Below are positions 53,406 to 62,838 of a stretch of 64,000 bases of DNA, piece by piece. The stretch comes from Nitrososphaerota archaeon (GTDB lineage Archaea; Thermoproteota; Nitrososphaeria; Nitrososphaerales; Nitrosopumilaceae), in NCBI GenBank assembly GCA_021325595.1, contig JAJPGX010000034.1, positions 47,850 to 111,849 on the forward strand, written 5' to 3'. The notes under the pieces were generated by a model that worked only from the letters and a program-made list of their open reading frames with translations, had not been told where the DNA came from and ran no database searches. Position numbers and translations under genes: made by a program. The stretch's first letter is position 1; each line of letters begins with the position of its first letter.

Positions 53406-54193
53406 GCAAAGAGAAAATAACTATAGATGCAGATAAACTTCGTTCTGAGATACGAGATAAGAGTGTCAGAGTTTTAGATATCAGAAAAGAAGAAGACTAC
53501 AAACAAGGACACATTCCAGGTGCAATAAATCTCCCGCTTGCAACACTGCTTGCCGATGATAGTCCTGAAAAAGTTCTCCAGTTTGCACAATCATTTGGAA
53601 TAGGAGATGAGACTCCAGTTGTTGTATATGATGACACATTTGGTGCATTGGCATCTCGTGTTGCATGGACTCTGGAATACATAGGACACAAAGATGTCAC
53701 ACTTTTGGATATTACATATAGTACATGGAAAAAGCTGGGACTGGAATCTGATAAAGAATCTCCATCTGTTGTAAAAAGCAACCATTCACTTAAACTTCAA
53801 CCGCAAATTCTTGCTACGTCGGATTATCTGCTACCTGCAAAAGAACAGGGTGCTATACTGATTGACAATAGAGAGCGTCTTAATTTCCTTGAACAACACA
53901 TTCCGGGGGCAATCAACATTCCATACAGAATGCTTTCGTCAGGGCAAAACATCTTGAGACCAAAAGAAGATCTCAAAAGACTAATGGGAAATAGAAACAT
54001 CAAACCCAATTCTGCGATTATCACCTACTGTGGGAGTGTAGGCACTTTATCTGGACTTGGATATTATGCATTAAAATCAATAGGAATCGAGAATGTAAAA
54101 CTATACGTTCGTTCATTCAAAGAATGGAAATCGCTTGAAAAACCAATTGAAAAGCAACAGGACGCAAATTATTGGGATTTATCCGCAGAATAA
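53393..54193 (+). CDS. Tandem-domain rhodanese (thiosulfate sulfurtransferase)
   Basis: A 266-residue protein with two rhodanese domains. The N-terminal domain (about 15-120; HIPGAINLPLATLL) has Asp in VVYDDTFGALAS where an active Cys would be and is structural. The C-terminal domain (about 140-260; HIPGAINIPYRML) has the active Cys in ITYCGSVGTLSGLG near 213. It transfers sulfane sulfur. It overlaps the reductase gene by 13 bases, so the two are translationally coupled and probably function in the same sulfur pathway. Confidence 0.9.
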   Translation: MCCLSKEKITIDADKLRSEIRDKSVRVLDIRKEEDYKQGHIPGAINLPLATLLADDSPEKVLQFAQSFGIGDETPVVVYDDTFGALASRVAWTLEYIGHKDVTLLDITYSTWKKLGLESDKESPSVVKSNHSLKLQPQILATSDYLLPAKEQGAILIDNRERLNFLEQHIPGAINIPYRMLSSGQNILRPKEDLKRLMGNRNIKPNSAIITYCGSVGTLSGLGYYALKSIGIENVKLYVRSFKEWKSLEKPIEKQQDANYWDLSAE

Positions 54194-55332
54194 TAGCTGT
54201 TTTGTGCTGCTGCGCTTCTTAGTCGTTTAGTTACTTCCATTTCAATATGATCTAAAAGTTCAATCATTTTGTTTTTGTTTGCCTGAAGGTAATCTACCCC
54301 CTTGTCTACCAATCTTGCTTTATAGAGTCTCATCTCTCTATGTTCTTCGAAGAAATATTCGATCATTTGGCCTCCTCTTTTTGCAGGATCAATGAACACA
54401 TCAAGACACGCAATTACTTCTTTAACATCATTTTTTTCTATTGCAGTTTTTGTATTCTGTAATGACTCGCTAATCTCTTTTAGATGTTGTATTACGACAG
54501 GTTGCGCCTTTCTAGTTACCCCGAAAAGTCCCTTTTTCTCAACTCCTATCTTTTCTGCCAATTCTGGAACAATTTCATATTCTTCTGTTTTTTGTAATCC
54601 GAAACTCTTTTCGATTTTTGTAATGAGACCTTTTTCTACTAATTTTCTTGCCGCATCCTCTACTTCATTCTTGCCTAACATTGTAGTCCATACAATTTGT
54701 CCAACTTTATGATATCCTTGTCTGATTGATTCAAGAACAACTACTTCTACTACTCTTCTATAACCCTCATCAGCCTTGATATTTTCAAAATCTTTATCTT
54801 TTACAGCTCTTTTCGCATTTTTTACATCGATTTCAATTGAACGCTTTAGTGCTTCTATAGATTCTGGTATGTGATTTAAAAGTGAATGATAACATGCTTT
54901 GTTATACCAAGACATATTATCTGTAGGATCTGATTCGATTGCTTTTTCAACACATTCTAAAGCTTTTTCATAATTTTTTTGTCTATAGTAAATCAAACCT
55001 TTAAGATTCCATGCATCTGCATTTGTAACATCGATTTCATGGACCTTATTGTAAGCATCCATTGCCCCTGCAAGATCACCCATGTGAAAACGAGTGTAGC
55101 CTAACTTGAGCATGGAGTCAACATGACCTGGATCTATTCTCAAAGCATCTTCGAATGCACGAACTGCATCTTCCATTTTCTCATCTGCCATAAGAGAAAC
55201 TCCTTTTTTGTAATACTTGTTTCTAGAATAATTTGGGTCTGCTAATTTTGTGTCTTTGGAAACTTTTACTGACAGCTCTGGATCTGGTGTTTCTGACTTG
55301 GTGCTGGATTTGTCTCCAAATATCTTTTTCAC
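54169..55332 (-). CDS. TPR protein with winged-helix domain
   Basis: A 387-residue protein. Residues about 40-175 contain four tetratricopeptide repeats (KYYKKGVSLMADEKMEDAVR, GYTRFHMGDLAGAMDAYNKV, LIYYRQKNYEKALECVEKAI), a protein-binding scaffold. Residues about 200-270 look like a winged helix (SIRQGYHKVGQIVWTTMLGK, ARKLVEKGLITKIEK). The rest is helical. It may be a regulator that couples a partner protein to DNA; this is inference. It is convergent with the rhodanese, overlapping by 25 bases. Confidence 0.8.
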   Translation of the reverse strand: MKKIFGDKSSTKSETPDPELSVKVSKDTKLADPNYSRNKYYKKGVSLMADEKMEDAVRAFEDALRIDPGHVDSMLKLGYTRFHMGDLAGAMDAYNKVHEIDVTNADAWNLKGLIYYRQKNYEKALECVEKAIESDPTDNMSWYNKACYHSLLNHIPESIEALKRSIEIDVKNAKRAVKDKDFENIKADEGYRRVVEVVVLESIRQGYHKVGQIVWTTMLGKNEVEDAARKLVEKGLITKIEKSFGLQKTEEYEIVPELAEKIGVEKKGLFGVTRKAQPVVIQHLKEISESLQNTKTAIEKNDVKEVIACLDVFIDPAKRGGQMIEYFFEEHREMRLYKARLVDKGVDYLQANKNKMIELLDHIEMEVTKRLRSAAAQNSYYSADKSQ

Positions 55333-55555
55333 AGTAAAATATGGATTTACCGTAGATAAATACTATTACCAACAAATCCATTTCGATATTCCTTTACAGT
55401 GTATCTGACTTGCCTATTTTGTGGCAAAATGACAAAAAATCACCCTACTCACCAATTACCCTAACTCTATGCATCACTTAAAAATCAATTTTATTCGCAA
55501 AGGACCTTTATAATACATGGAAAATACAAAAATACTTAGGTATCACACGTAGGAT

Positions 55556-56980
55556 ATGTCTTCAAAAGATAGAACTATTGAGATTAATGGCGAATCCCCG
55601 TTTAAGCTTCAATCTGGGGTCTTTGAGGTACAAATTGCGATTTGTGACTCACCACCAACTATGGAAGAGATAAAAAGAAAGAATTTTGCTTCGTTATGGA
55701 AGGATAATTTTCATCTTAGAGTGAAAGACAAAAAATTTACACAACTTGTTGGTTCCGCACGTAATCCTTTACCTGATTCTGTATTTCAAAGAGATACTGC
55801 ATGGGTTGTGATCATTGATCAATTTTCATCCATTCACAATGTATTCCAAATTTCAATTCCACAATATGAGCAAGAATATGCTGGTACACCTACACAAAGT
55901 GAACCAGAAACAAAAGTGCCAAAACCAATTTCAACTGAACGTCATTATCCCAGTGAGCGTGGTACTAGAGGTCCACAAGGTGAAAAAGGTCCAACTGGTC
56001 CTATGGGTCCACCTGGTCCTCCAGGTCCACAAGGTGAAAAAGGTCCAACTGGTCCTATGGGTCCACCTGGTGACAAAGGTCCTATGGGTCCTCCGGGAGA
56101 CAAGGGTGAAAAAGGTCCACCTGGTCCTCAAGGTGACAAGGGTGACAGGGGAGATAAAGGTGACAAGGGTCCTACTGGAGAAAAAGGAATAACCGGTGAC
56201 AAGGGTCCACAAGGTGACAAAGGTCCTAGAGGTGACAAAGGTCTTCCAGGTGAAAAAGGTGACAAGGGCGATAAAGGCGATAAAGGCGATAAGGGAATAA
56301 CAGGAGAGATAGGTCCACAAGGTGAAAAAGGTCCAACTGGTCCTCCTGGTCCACAAGGTGACAAGGGAATAATTGGTCCACCTGGTGAACAAGGACCAAA
56401 AGGTCCTCCGGGTCCACAAGGTGACAAAGGTCCTATCGGTCCACAAGGTCCTACTGGAGAAAAAGGTCTAACCGGCCCACAAGGTCCACCTGGCGAAAAA
56501 GGTCCACAGGGTCCACAAGGTCCAGCAGGTGAAAAAGGTCTTACAGGAATTCCGGGACTGCAAGGTGATAAAGGTCCAAGAGGTTTAGCTGGACCCACTG
56601 GTGATCCGGGTCCTAGAGGTCCACCTGGTCAACAAGGTCCTCCAGGTCCACAAGGAGTACAAGGTCCACAAGGTGACAAAGGTCTAACCGGCCCACAAGG
56701 TCCACCTGGCGAAAAAGGTCCACAGGGCATACAAGGTCCACAAGGTGACAAAGGTCTAACCGGCCCACAAGGTCCACCTGGCGAAAAAGGTCCACAGGGT
56801 CCACAAGGTCCAATAGGTGATCCTGGTCCTCGAGGTCCACCAGGTCCACCTGGCGACAAGGGTCCTACCGGCTTTTCAGAACAGGAGCGAGCATTGATAA
56901 CTCAATTACTTGAGATATTGGCATCAAAAAATCTAATCACTACAGAACAGCAGATAAAACTGATGAGCTTCCTTTATTGA
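55556..56980 (+). CDS. Long collagen-like protein
   Basis: A 474-residue protein. Residues 1-135 form a non-collagen N-terminal domain with beta-type sequence ([40 protein letters not shown]). Residues about 136-438 are about 101 uninterrupted Gly-X-Y triplets rich in GPP, GPQ, GDK and GEK. The Lys-Gly-Asp/Glu patterns stabilise triple helices without hydroxyproline. The last 36 residues are helical ([20 protein letters not shown]) and could trimerise the chain. No signal peptide is evident. Likely a fibrous trimer of unknown role. Apparent reading frames on the other strand are artefacts of the codon repeats. ATG start. Confidence 0.92.
   Translation: MSSKDRTIEINGESPFKLQSGVFEVQIAICDSPPTMEEIKRKNFASLWKDNFHLRVKDKKFTQLVGSARNPLPDSVFQRDTAWVVIIDQFSSIHNVFQISIPQYEQEYAGTPTQSEPETKVPKPISTERHYPSERGTRGPQGEKGPTGPMGPPGPPGPQGEKGPTGPMGPPGDKGPMGPPGDKGEKGPPGPQGDKGDRGDKGDKGPTGEKGITGDKGPQGDKGPRGDKGLPGEKGDKGDKGDKGDKGITGEIGPQGEKGPTGPPGPQGDKGIIGPPGEQGPKGPPGPQGDKGPIGPQGPTGEKGLTGPQGPPGEKGPQGPQGPAGEKGLTGIPGLQGDKGPRGLAGPTGDPGPRGPPGQQGPPGPQGVQGPQGDKGLTGPQGPPGEKGPQGIQGPQGDKGLTGPQGPPGEKGPQGPQGPIGDPGPRGPPGPPGDKGPTGFSEQERALITQLLEILASKNLITTEQQIKLMSFLY
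56465..56820 (+). repeat. Near-identical repeats in collagen-like gene
   Basis: The phrase ggtctaaccggcccacaagg recurs at 56465, 56681 and 56753. The last two are exactly 72 nt apart, 24 residues or eight Gly-X-Y triplets, with almost no differences. This is a recent in-frame duplication that lengthened the triple helix. Confidence 0.85.
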
Positions 56981-57006
56981 TTTTTTTCTTAAATTTCTTT
57001 TTAGAC
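56981..57006 (+). terminator. T-rich tract after collagen-like gene
   Basis: Two runs of T (gatttttttc and ctttttag) follow the stop codon directly, as expected for archaeal T-tract termination. There is no stable hairpin. Confidence 0.35.
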
Positions 57007-57248
57007 TGATCACAGGAATTTTTGTTTATTCTATTTTCAATTGTATCAGCAATGCCAATGTACATTAAATGTAAAAAAATCTATAGGCATTAGTATGAGA
57101 ATAATTCAACAACTAAACAGGTCATATGAACATAATTTCATCTGTCAATAAAATTGATATGAAAAACCAGTAATTAAAAATTGAATTATTTTGAATTATG
57201 GAAGATCAGTGAAATTGAATTTTTATGTTATTAAGATATTGATTCAAA

Positions 57249-57443
57249 GTGATCATATTGAAAGAAAGAATTAGTTTGGTTAAATTTGATGTATTTGTAA
57301 ATTCAATACTTTTTATGATTGGTGGTATCATGACGGTTGTAATAGGAAAAAGATTTTCAGAAATTGACTTACGTTTAGTTGTTGATGAGATTTTGATTAT
57401 AGGATTTTTTATAAAATACGACCATAAAATTATGGACAAATAA
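57249..57443 (+). CDS. Possible small membrane protein
   Basis: A 64-residue frame starting with GTG, carrying one likely membrane segment (about 13-33, VFVNSILFMIGGIMTVVIGK). The DNA around it (56990-57550) is very AT-rich and a frame on the other strand overlaps it, so coding status is doubtful. The preceding 270 bases hold nothing I can identify. Confidence 0.25.
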   Translation: MIILKERISLVKFDVFVNSILFMIGGIMTVVIGKRFSEIDLRLVVDEILIIGFFIKYDHKIMDK

Positions 57444-57562
57444 ATAGCACTGTCCGATTGTTTTCTTACCTCACAATAAACCATATAAAATACAGTGAGA
57501 TAGTGCTAATGTGTCTGTAACTGTAATTAACCTTCATATGCTTCTTGTGGAGTTTAACATGT

Positions 57563-57847
57563 ATGAGTATGCCAAAAGACAAAATTGAATTCAAGATGCT
57601 AGACCACCAGAGAGTAGGTGATGAACATGTTACTTTCAAATTGGATGATGGAACTATAGTAAAAGTCAAAGTTGATCTTGATAGAGTTGGCGTTGCTACA
57701 AACTACAAAAATCCTGATGGTACGCCTCATTATGCAGTTAATGCATCGCTAAAACTATCAATAATACCAAATGAAAGAAAATTTTTCGTAGAACCTGATT
57801 CAATTAAAAATAAACAAACTGCGCCTCCAGGCCAAATGTTCAGCTAA
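57563..57847 (+). CDS. Conserved-looking small soluble protein
   Basis: A 94-residue protein with a mostly beta pattern: KIEFKMLDHQRVGDEHVTFK, DDGTIVKVKVDLDRVGVATN and HYAVNASLKLSII. I do not know its family. The start is placed at ATG 57563 (MSMPKDKIEF), because the six residues before it in the longer frame look like leader. A perfect hairpin follows the stop. Codon use fits the rest of the genome. Confidence 0.6.
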   Translation: MSMPKDKIEFKMLDHQRVGDEHVTFKLDDGTIVKVKVDLDRVGVATNYKNPDGTPHYAVNASLKLSIIPNERKFFVEPDSIKNKQTAPPGQMFS

Positions 57848-57858
57848 AATATTCCAAA

Positions 57859-57881
57859 TTATCGCTTACTAGAAGCGATAA
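57859..57881. terminator. Perfect hairpin between convergent genes
   Basis: The 9-bp stem ttatcgctt/aagcgataa with a five-base loop (actag) lies 12 bp after the stop at 57847 and 13 bp before the stop of the opposite-strand basic protein. Symmetric, so it could end both transcripts. Confidence 0.55.
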
Positions 57882-57893
57882 CTGGTTGATTTT

Positions 57894-58040
57894 TTATCTT
57901 CTTCTTGAAGTTTTTCTTTTAGCTGATCTTTTAGCTTTCTTTCCAGCCGTTTTTCTTCTAGAAGCTGCTTTTCTTTTTGGAGTTGATCTACGTTTTGGTG
58001 CAGATCGCTTTGCAGCTTTCTTTGATCGTTTTTTTGCCAT
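57894..58040 (-). CDS. Very basic 48-residue protein (H1-like)
   Basis: A short gene of 48 residues. It is almost entirely Lys, Arg, Ala and Ser/Thr, with repeats such as KKAAKRSAPKRRSTPKRK and GKKAKRSAKRKTSRRR. The composition is that of histone H1-like or bacterial HC1-like tails, which bind DNA or RNA without a fixed fold. ATG start; the AT-rich tract upstream (58045-58140) can serve as promoter. A role in chromatin or RNA packing is inference. The alternative of a chance frame is unlikely because the composition is so regular. Confidence 0.65.
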   Translation of the reverse strand: MAKKRSKKAAKRSAPKRRSTPKRKAASRRKTAGKKAKRSAKRKTSRRR

Positions 58041-58152
58041 TAACATTTTGTAGAATTACTTGTTTTTCTATCGTGACACTTAATAAAATTACACTAAATG
58101 ATGATAATGTATAAACAAATTTTTAATCAAAATTAAAAAATTTGATCGCAAT

Positions 58153-58320
58153 TTAGTAAACGGATTCAGCTGAAGGACGTCTGCCTTGCAACCACGAGAT
58201 CTGACAACCTGCATACATTTGTATTATCTCTGTTGTTTGTATGTTGTAATCTCTGGCATAAAAACAAGAGATTATTTTGTTTTTAAAAGACATTTTTTGC
58301 AACAACATACTCTGTTTCAT
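58153..58320 (-). CDS. Short protein, 55 residues
   Basis: A short gene of 55 residues from ATG 58320, or 46 from ATG 58293. The C-terminal part, IQMYAGCQISWLQGRRPSAE, looks like a real conserved sequence rather than random code. Upstream come IISCFYARDYNIQTTEI and a basic start. It has two Cys. I think similar short proteins exist in thaumarchaea but cannot name the family. It reads in the same direction as the DRG GTPase, 42 bp after its stop. Confidence 0.5.
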   Translation of the reverse strand: MKQSMLLQKMSFKNKIISCFYARDYNIQTTEIIQMYAGCQISWLQGRRPSAESVY

Positions 58321-58361
58321 GTTCCATACGAGATCTATTTTTCTTATATTTGAAGCATTTG

Positions 58362-59507
58362 CTATTTGTTTTTTACAATAGTTAATACATCTTCATCTTG
58401 TAATTTGTGATTAATTCCAACTCTCTGACCTCCAAACTTTACACTTTTTCCCCAGACTAACGCAAACCTGAATTCTTTTTTCAAATCTCGATGTAATTTG
58501 TTACACACATCCAATATTGTTGAACCATTTCTTACTATGAGAGGTTCCTTGTAATCTGTTTCTCCACCTTTGGGTCTCATGTAAATTCGTATAAAATCAA
58601 GTTTTTCATATATTGCATCTTTGAGCGCATTTATGTTGATATCCGAATCTGCTGATATTGGAACCAATTTTGATTTAGCTTTTTCTTGTAACTCATTTAA
58701 GAATCCCTGATTTACAAGATCGATTTTGTTCATTATGGTTAAAGATTGAACATAAAATTTGTTACCTGATACAAAATCAATTAATTGTTCCGAATCGATG
58801 TCTTCGCGAACCAGGACTCTGCCATTATTTATCCCATAAACCCTGAGAATATCCTTCATTAAACTGATTGACATTTTAGTCAGTGGTACTTGTTGACTGA
58901 CCGAAATTCCACCATCGCCAGTTTTTTCTATTACTATGTCTGGTGGGTTTTGATCTAATCTTATTCCAATATTTCCAAGCTCAGTTCTGATTACTTCTTC
59001 ATGATATGGCTGAAACACATCAAGTATAATCAAGACCAAGTCTGCGCTTTTTGCTACAGCTAGTACTCTTTTGCCAAGACCTTTTCCGGTGGACGCACCT
59101 TTGATAATTCCTGGTAGGTCCAGTACCTGAATTTTAGCTCCTCTGTATTCCATCATTCCAGGTACTACCGTTGTTGTAGTGAATTGAAATGCACCTACTG
59201 TAGATTTTGCTCCCGTTAACCTATTTAGTAATGTCGATTTTCCAACACTTGGCAAACCGATTAAAACTACGGTTGCATCTCCTGTTCTTTTTACGTCAAA
59301 ACCTACCGAGCTGCCGGACGATTTTGATTTCTGTTCATCTTGTTCTCTTCGAAGTTTAGCAAGCTTGGCTTTTAGCAGACCAACATGATGTTCAGTGGCT
59401 TTATTGATCTGTGTCTTGGCCATCTCATCTTTGATTGCTTGAATCTTCTCAGGAATTCCCATGACTTGTCTACCTGTGTTGCCGAATAAAATCTTACCAA
59501 TTGTCAT
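58362..59507 (-). CDS. DRG-family GTP-binding protein
   Basis: A 381-residue GTPase of the Obg/DRG group, associated with ribosomes in archaea and eukaryotes. N-terminal helical region (16-80, GIPEKIQAIKDEMAKTQ), G1 IGLPSVGKSTLLNRL near 83-97, G2/G3 with FTTTTVVPG and VLDLPGIIKGASTGKG near 127, G4 MNKID near 257, and a C-terminal TGS domain (about 310-381). The conserved DRG start may be the Met at residue 16, but the longer start is kept because it is in frame and plausible. Confidence 0.9.
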   Translation of the reverse strand: MTIGKILFGNTGRQVMGIPEKIQAIKDEMAKTQINKATEHHVGLLKAKLAKLRREQDEQKSKSSGSSVGFDVKRTGDATVVLIGLPSVGKSTLLNRLTGAKSTVGAFQFTTTTVVPGMMEYRGAKIQVLDLPGIIKGASTGKGLGKRVLAVAKSADLVLIILDVFQPYHEEVIRTELGNIGIRLDQNPPDIVIEKTGDGGISVSQQVPLTKMSISLMKDILRVYGINNGRVLVREDIDSEQLIDFVSGNKFYVQSLTIMNKIDLVNQGFLNELQEKAKSKLVPISADSDININALKDAIYEKLDFIRIYMRPKGGETDYKEPLIVRNGSTILDVCNKLHRDLKKEFRFALVWGKSVKFGGQRVGINHKLQDEDVLTIVKNK

Positions 59508-59693
59508 GAGATGGATTTAGCTAAAATTTGAAATAATTGAAATCTTGTAGGAACATTTTACCAAAATAGACTGCTGCAAAGACAGAGTTTGAAAAAAGGC
59601 TAATCCATATTTTACAAAGAATGGATTCTCAAGTATGTTTTAAAAAATCAATTAACGCAAAATATCTGCATTATATCCAATATTAGAATTTAG

Positions 59694-59939
59694 CTATGAG
59701 AAACTAACTGCAGAATCTTCCTCAGCATGAAATTTTGAGTACAAGATTGTGTTTTCTCTTTTTATGTATGATATTCTTGACGCAGGTATGATTTCAAAAT
59801 TTTCAGATAATTTGAGAAATTCCGTGATTGGGACTTCCTTTATCTTGCCAAAATCTATGTATCCTATTGAATACAATTCTGGGTTGTCGCTATGAATTGC
59901 TCTGCTAAATATTTCAGAAATCTTGCCTTTTCTAACCAT
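59694..59939 (-). CDS. UPF0248/DUF504-like small protein
   Basis: An 81-residue protein. The pattern MVRKGKISEIFSRAI, SIGYIDFGKIKEVPITEF and IPASRISYIKRENTILY is that of the archaeal UPF0248 (DUF504) family, which has unknown function and a possible RNA link. ATG start. It is divergent from the phosphatase gene with 66 bp between. Confidence 0.65.
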   Translation of the reverse strand: MVRKGKISEIFSRAIHSDNPELYSIGYIDFGKIKEVPITEFLKLSENFEIIPASRISYIKRENTILYSKFHAEEDSAVSFS

Positions 59940-60005
59940 GCCTCCTTTTTATCTTGAAACTATTTTAGCTAGCAGTTATTATCTCCGTTATTACACGTGA
60001 TCTAA

Positions 60006-60698
60006 ATGAAACCCAAGATCTTTGCAGTGGATATTGATGGTACTATTACCGATAACAAGGGTGGTAGAGTAGATCTTGACGCACTGGCCGCACTGCGTTA
60101 TCTGGTTAAACTTGGGCACAAAGTAATTTACGTGACAGGTAGATCGTCTATTGAGGCTTATGTTCTATCTGTATTTGGTGGAACAACAAGAATAGCAGTA
60201 GGAGAAAATGGTGGCATAGTAACGTCAGGACCAAATGAACACAATCTAATAGGAAATAAAAGAGAATGTCTCAAAGCCTTTGAATTTCTCAAAACCAAAA
60301 TCCCAGAAGTTGTAGAAAAACCAGTATTTCCACGTATGACTGAGGTTGTGTTAGAAAGAAACTTTGATCTTAATTTGGGGAAAAAAATCCTCGCTGAAAA
60401 TAATTTTGATGTACAATTATCAGACAGTCAATATGCCTATCATATTAATTCCAAAGGAGTCAATAAGGCCAATGGATTTCTTGAGGTTATGAAAATGTTT
60501 TCAGCTGATAAAGATGATATAATATCTATTGGTGATAGCGAAACTGATGTTCCACTTTTCAAACTATCTGGTACAAGTGTAGCACTAGGAAATGCACCTG
60601 ATTATGTAAGGGCAGAAGCCACGCTTGCAGTAAAAGGTCATGCAGGTGATGGTGTTATTGAAGCATTAGAATCTATTGAATTAAAATTGTTGGTGTAA
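60006..60698 (+). CDS. Phosphoglycolate phosphatase (archaeal HAD)
   Basis: A 230-residue HAD-IIB phosphatase resembling the Thermoplasma phosphoglycolate phosphatase. Motif I FAVDIDGTITDNKG at 5-18, motif II VIYVTGRSSIEA near 40, Lys in HINSKGVNKANG, and motif III ISIGDSETDVPLFKLSG near 177-193. It removes phosphate from phosphoglycolate arising from DNA damage or oxygenase side reactions. It precedes argS by seven bases and is probably co-transcribed with it. Confidence 0.88.
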   Translation: MKPKIFAVDIDGTITDNKGGRVDLDALAALRYLVKLGHKVIYVTGRSSIEAYVLSVFGGTTRIAVGENGGIVTSGPNEHNLIGNKRECLKAFEFLKTKIPEVVEKPVFPRMTEVVLERNFDLNLGKKILAENNFDVQLSDSQYAYHINSKGVNKANGFLEVMKMFSADKDDIISIGDSETDVPLFKLSGTSVALGNAPDYVRAEATLAVKGHAGDGVIEALESIELKLLV

Positions 60699-60705
60699 TA
60701 TAACA

Positions 60706-62583
60706 ATGACATTAAGATTATTTTTTGATGAAATCAGGTCAAATGTGGCAGAAATCTGCAACAAACTGGGTTATGCACCGACTGATTTTGATATAACCGA
60801 GACATCAAGGCCAGAATTTGGTGATGCGAGTTGTAATATTGGTTTTTTGCTTGCAAGATCATTAAAAAAAAGACCATTTGATATTGCAGAAATAATTTCT
60901 AGCGAATACAACAAAATTAAAGGAAAATTCGTATTAGGTGTATCTGCTCATGATTCTGGATATCTGAATTTTACTGCAAATTATTCTGCCTTAGCTGGTC
61001 ACATAATTACAGACTCAATTAATTCTGATTATGGAAAAATTGATCTTGGGAAAAATTCTAAAATTGTAGTAGAACACACCAGTGTAAATCCAAACAAGGC
61101 ACTTCATGTTGGACATGTACGAAATATCATAATAGGTGATGTGGTATCCAGAATTCTTCAAAAAGCATCCTATGATGTAAGCGTATTAAATTATGTTGAT
61201 GATTCTGGCCTACAAGTAGCAGACATAATCGTGGGCTTCAAGTATGGTGGATATTCTGATAAACCTCCAGAAGGACAGAAGTTTGATCATTATTGTGGTG
61301 ATATTGTTTATGTAAATATTACAGAAAGATATGAAAATGACAAATCACTTGCAGAAAAAAGAACGCTTATACTTAAAGAACTAGAGGAAGGAAAATCTGA
61401 CATTGCAAAGTTTGGTGATGCAATAACTAGACGAGTTCTTGAAGAACAACTAAAAACATGTTGGCGTCTTGGAGCAACATACGATTGTCTTAATTTTGAA
61501 TCACAGATAATTCAATCTAATCTGTGGAACACTATATTTGAAAAAATGAAATCTATGAACATTATAGAATTGGAAAGAGAAGGAAAAAACGCCGGCTGCT
61601 GGATAATAAAAGGCGAATCTGAAGATGACAAAGTATTGGTGAGAAGCAATGGTGTAGCTACTTATATTGCAAAAGATATTCCTTATGCAGCTTGGAAGCT
61701 TGGAATATTGGACGATCCATTTTTCTATAAACAATATGCAATTCAAAAAAACAATAGAATTCTATGGGAAACTACTCTTGATAATAAAGACGCAAAGCTA
61801 AAGTTTTCAGGAGAGAGAGTAATCACAGTAATTGATTCTAGACAATCACGGTTGCAAAACATAATTAAAAAAATAATGAATGATTTCAAATCAAAAGAAA
61901 ACTCGTATATTCATCTTGGTTATGAGTCAGTAACACTGAGTGCAGATACTGCAAAGTCACTTAATCTTGATACTGGTGGAAAATCTATTCAAATGTCTGG
62001 TCGAAAGGGAATATACGTTAACGCTGACTACGTACTTGATATCTTGAGTGCAAAGACCTATGAGGAAGCAAAGAAACGAAATCCCGATTTGGATGAAATT
62101 AGACTATTACAAATATCTGAACAAGTAGCGATTGGCGCATTACGATATGCTATGATAAAACAAGATCTTGATAAATTAATTACTTTTGATATGACGGAAT
62201 CACTGAGTCTTGAAGGAGATACTGGTCCGTATATACAATATGCATATGCACGAGCAATGAGAATATTGGAAAAAGCTGAGATAATGCCAAAATTCGATGT
62301 TGTATTTGATCAATTAACATCACATGAAAAAGAACTAATTAAGACAATTGGTAAATTCGATATGCAAATAGAGGATGCAGCAAAAAATCTTTCACCAAAA
62401 ACAATCGCAAAATATTGTTATAAAATGGCAGTTTCATTTAATGCATTTTATGAACACGTAAAAGTACTTACCGCAGAATCTGAATCACTAAAAAACACTA
62501 GATTGTGTCTTGTTTATTCTTTTAAAGAGACTATTAGTAAAGCATTACACCTACTTGGAATAGAGGCACCTGACAGGATGTAG
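60706..62583 (+). CDS. argS: Arginyl-tRNA synthetase
   Basis: A 625-residue class I synthetase for tRNA-Arg. N-terminal RNA-binding domain (1-105), HIGH motif as HVGHVRN near 135-141 within VEHTSVNPNKALHVGH, and the KMSKS-equivalent loop MSGRKGIYV near 429, then the DALR anticodon domain (about 500-625; GPYIQYAYARAMRIL). Full length for the family. ATG start. The third gene downstream, trmI, also serves tRNA. Confidence 0.96.
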   Translation: MTLRLFFDEIRSNVAEICNKLGYAPTDFDITETSRPEFGDASCNIGFLLARSLKKRPFDIAEIISSEYNKIKGKFVLGVSAHDSGYLNFTANYSALAGHIITDSINSDYGKIDLGKNSKIVVEHTSVNPNKALHVGHVRNIIIGDVVSRILQKASYDVSVLNYVDDSGLQVADIIVGFKYGGYSDKPPEGQKFDHYCGDIVYVNITERYENDKSLAEKRTLILKELEEGKSDIAKFGDAITRRVLEEQLKTCWRLGATYDCLNFESQIIQSNLWNTIFEKMKSMNIIELEREGKNAGCWIIKGESEDDKVLVRSNGVATYIAKDIPYAAWKLGILDDPFFYKQYAIQKNNRILWETTLDNKDAKLKFSGERVITVIDSRQSRLQNIIKKIMNDFKSKENSYIHLGYESVTLSADTAKSLNLDTGGKSIQMSGRKGIYVNADYVLDILSAKTYEEAKKRNPDLDEIRLLQISEQVAIGALRYAMIKQDLDKLITFDMTESLSLEGDTGPYIQYAYARAMRILEKAEIMPKFDVVFDQLTSHEKELIKTIGKFDMQIEDAAKNLSPKTIAKYCYKMAVSFNAFYEHVKVLTAESESLKNTRLCLVYSFKETISKALHLLGIEAPDRM

Positions 62584-62586
62584 GAA

Positions 62587-62772
62587 TTGGTTCTATTGAC
62601 TCCAAAAAAAGCATCAATTATAACCGTGGTTCTTGCTGCCATCGGACTTGTTTTTACAGTTGTAGGAATGTTCACAACATCGCTTGATAAAACAATGATA
62701 GGAATTGCTTTCTGGATTGCATCTGTTGTAACTGGTAAACTGATTAAGAAAAAAATCATGCCAAAAAATTAA
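62587..62772 (+). CDS. Small two-helix membrane protein
   Basis: A 61-residue protein with two hydrophobic segments, about 8-27 (ASIITVVLAAIGLVFTVVGM) and 33-50, ending in a basic KKKIMPKN tail. TTG start three bases after the argS stop, so it is part of the same transcript. Function unknown. Confidence 0.6.
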   Translation: MVLLTPKKASIITVVLAAIGLVFTVVGMFTTSLDKTMIGIAFWIASVVTGKLIKKKIMPKN

Positions 62773-62838
62773 GGTATTATATCAAATACCTGTACTTTGT
62801 TTGGAAATACTATTATCTATAATAGTTAAGGGTCTTTT

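Noticed and set aside
55931..56859. Several long open frames on the minus strand within the collagen-like gene, rich in GP and LV repeats
   Set aside because: They are the antisense reading of Gly-X-Y codon repeats, lack any start-site signals and would encode low-complexity chains. The plus-strand gene explains the region fully.
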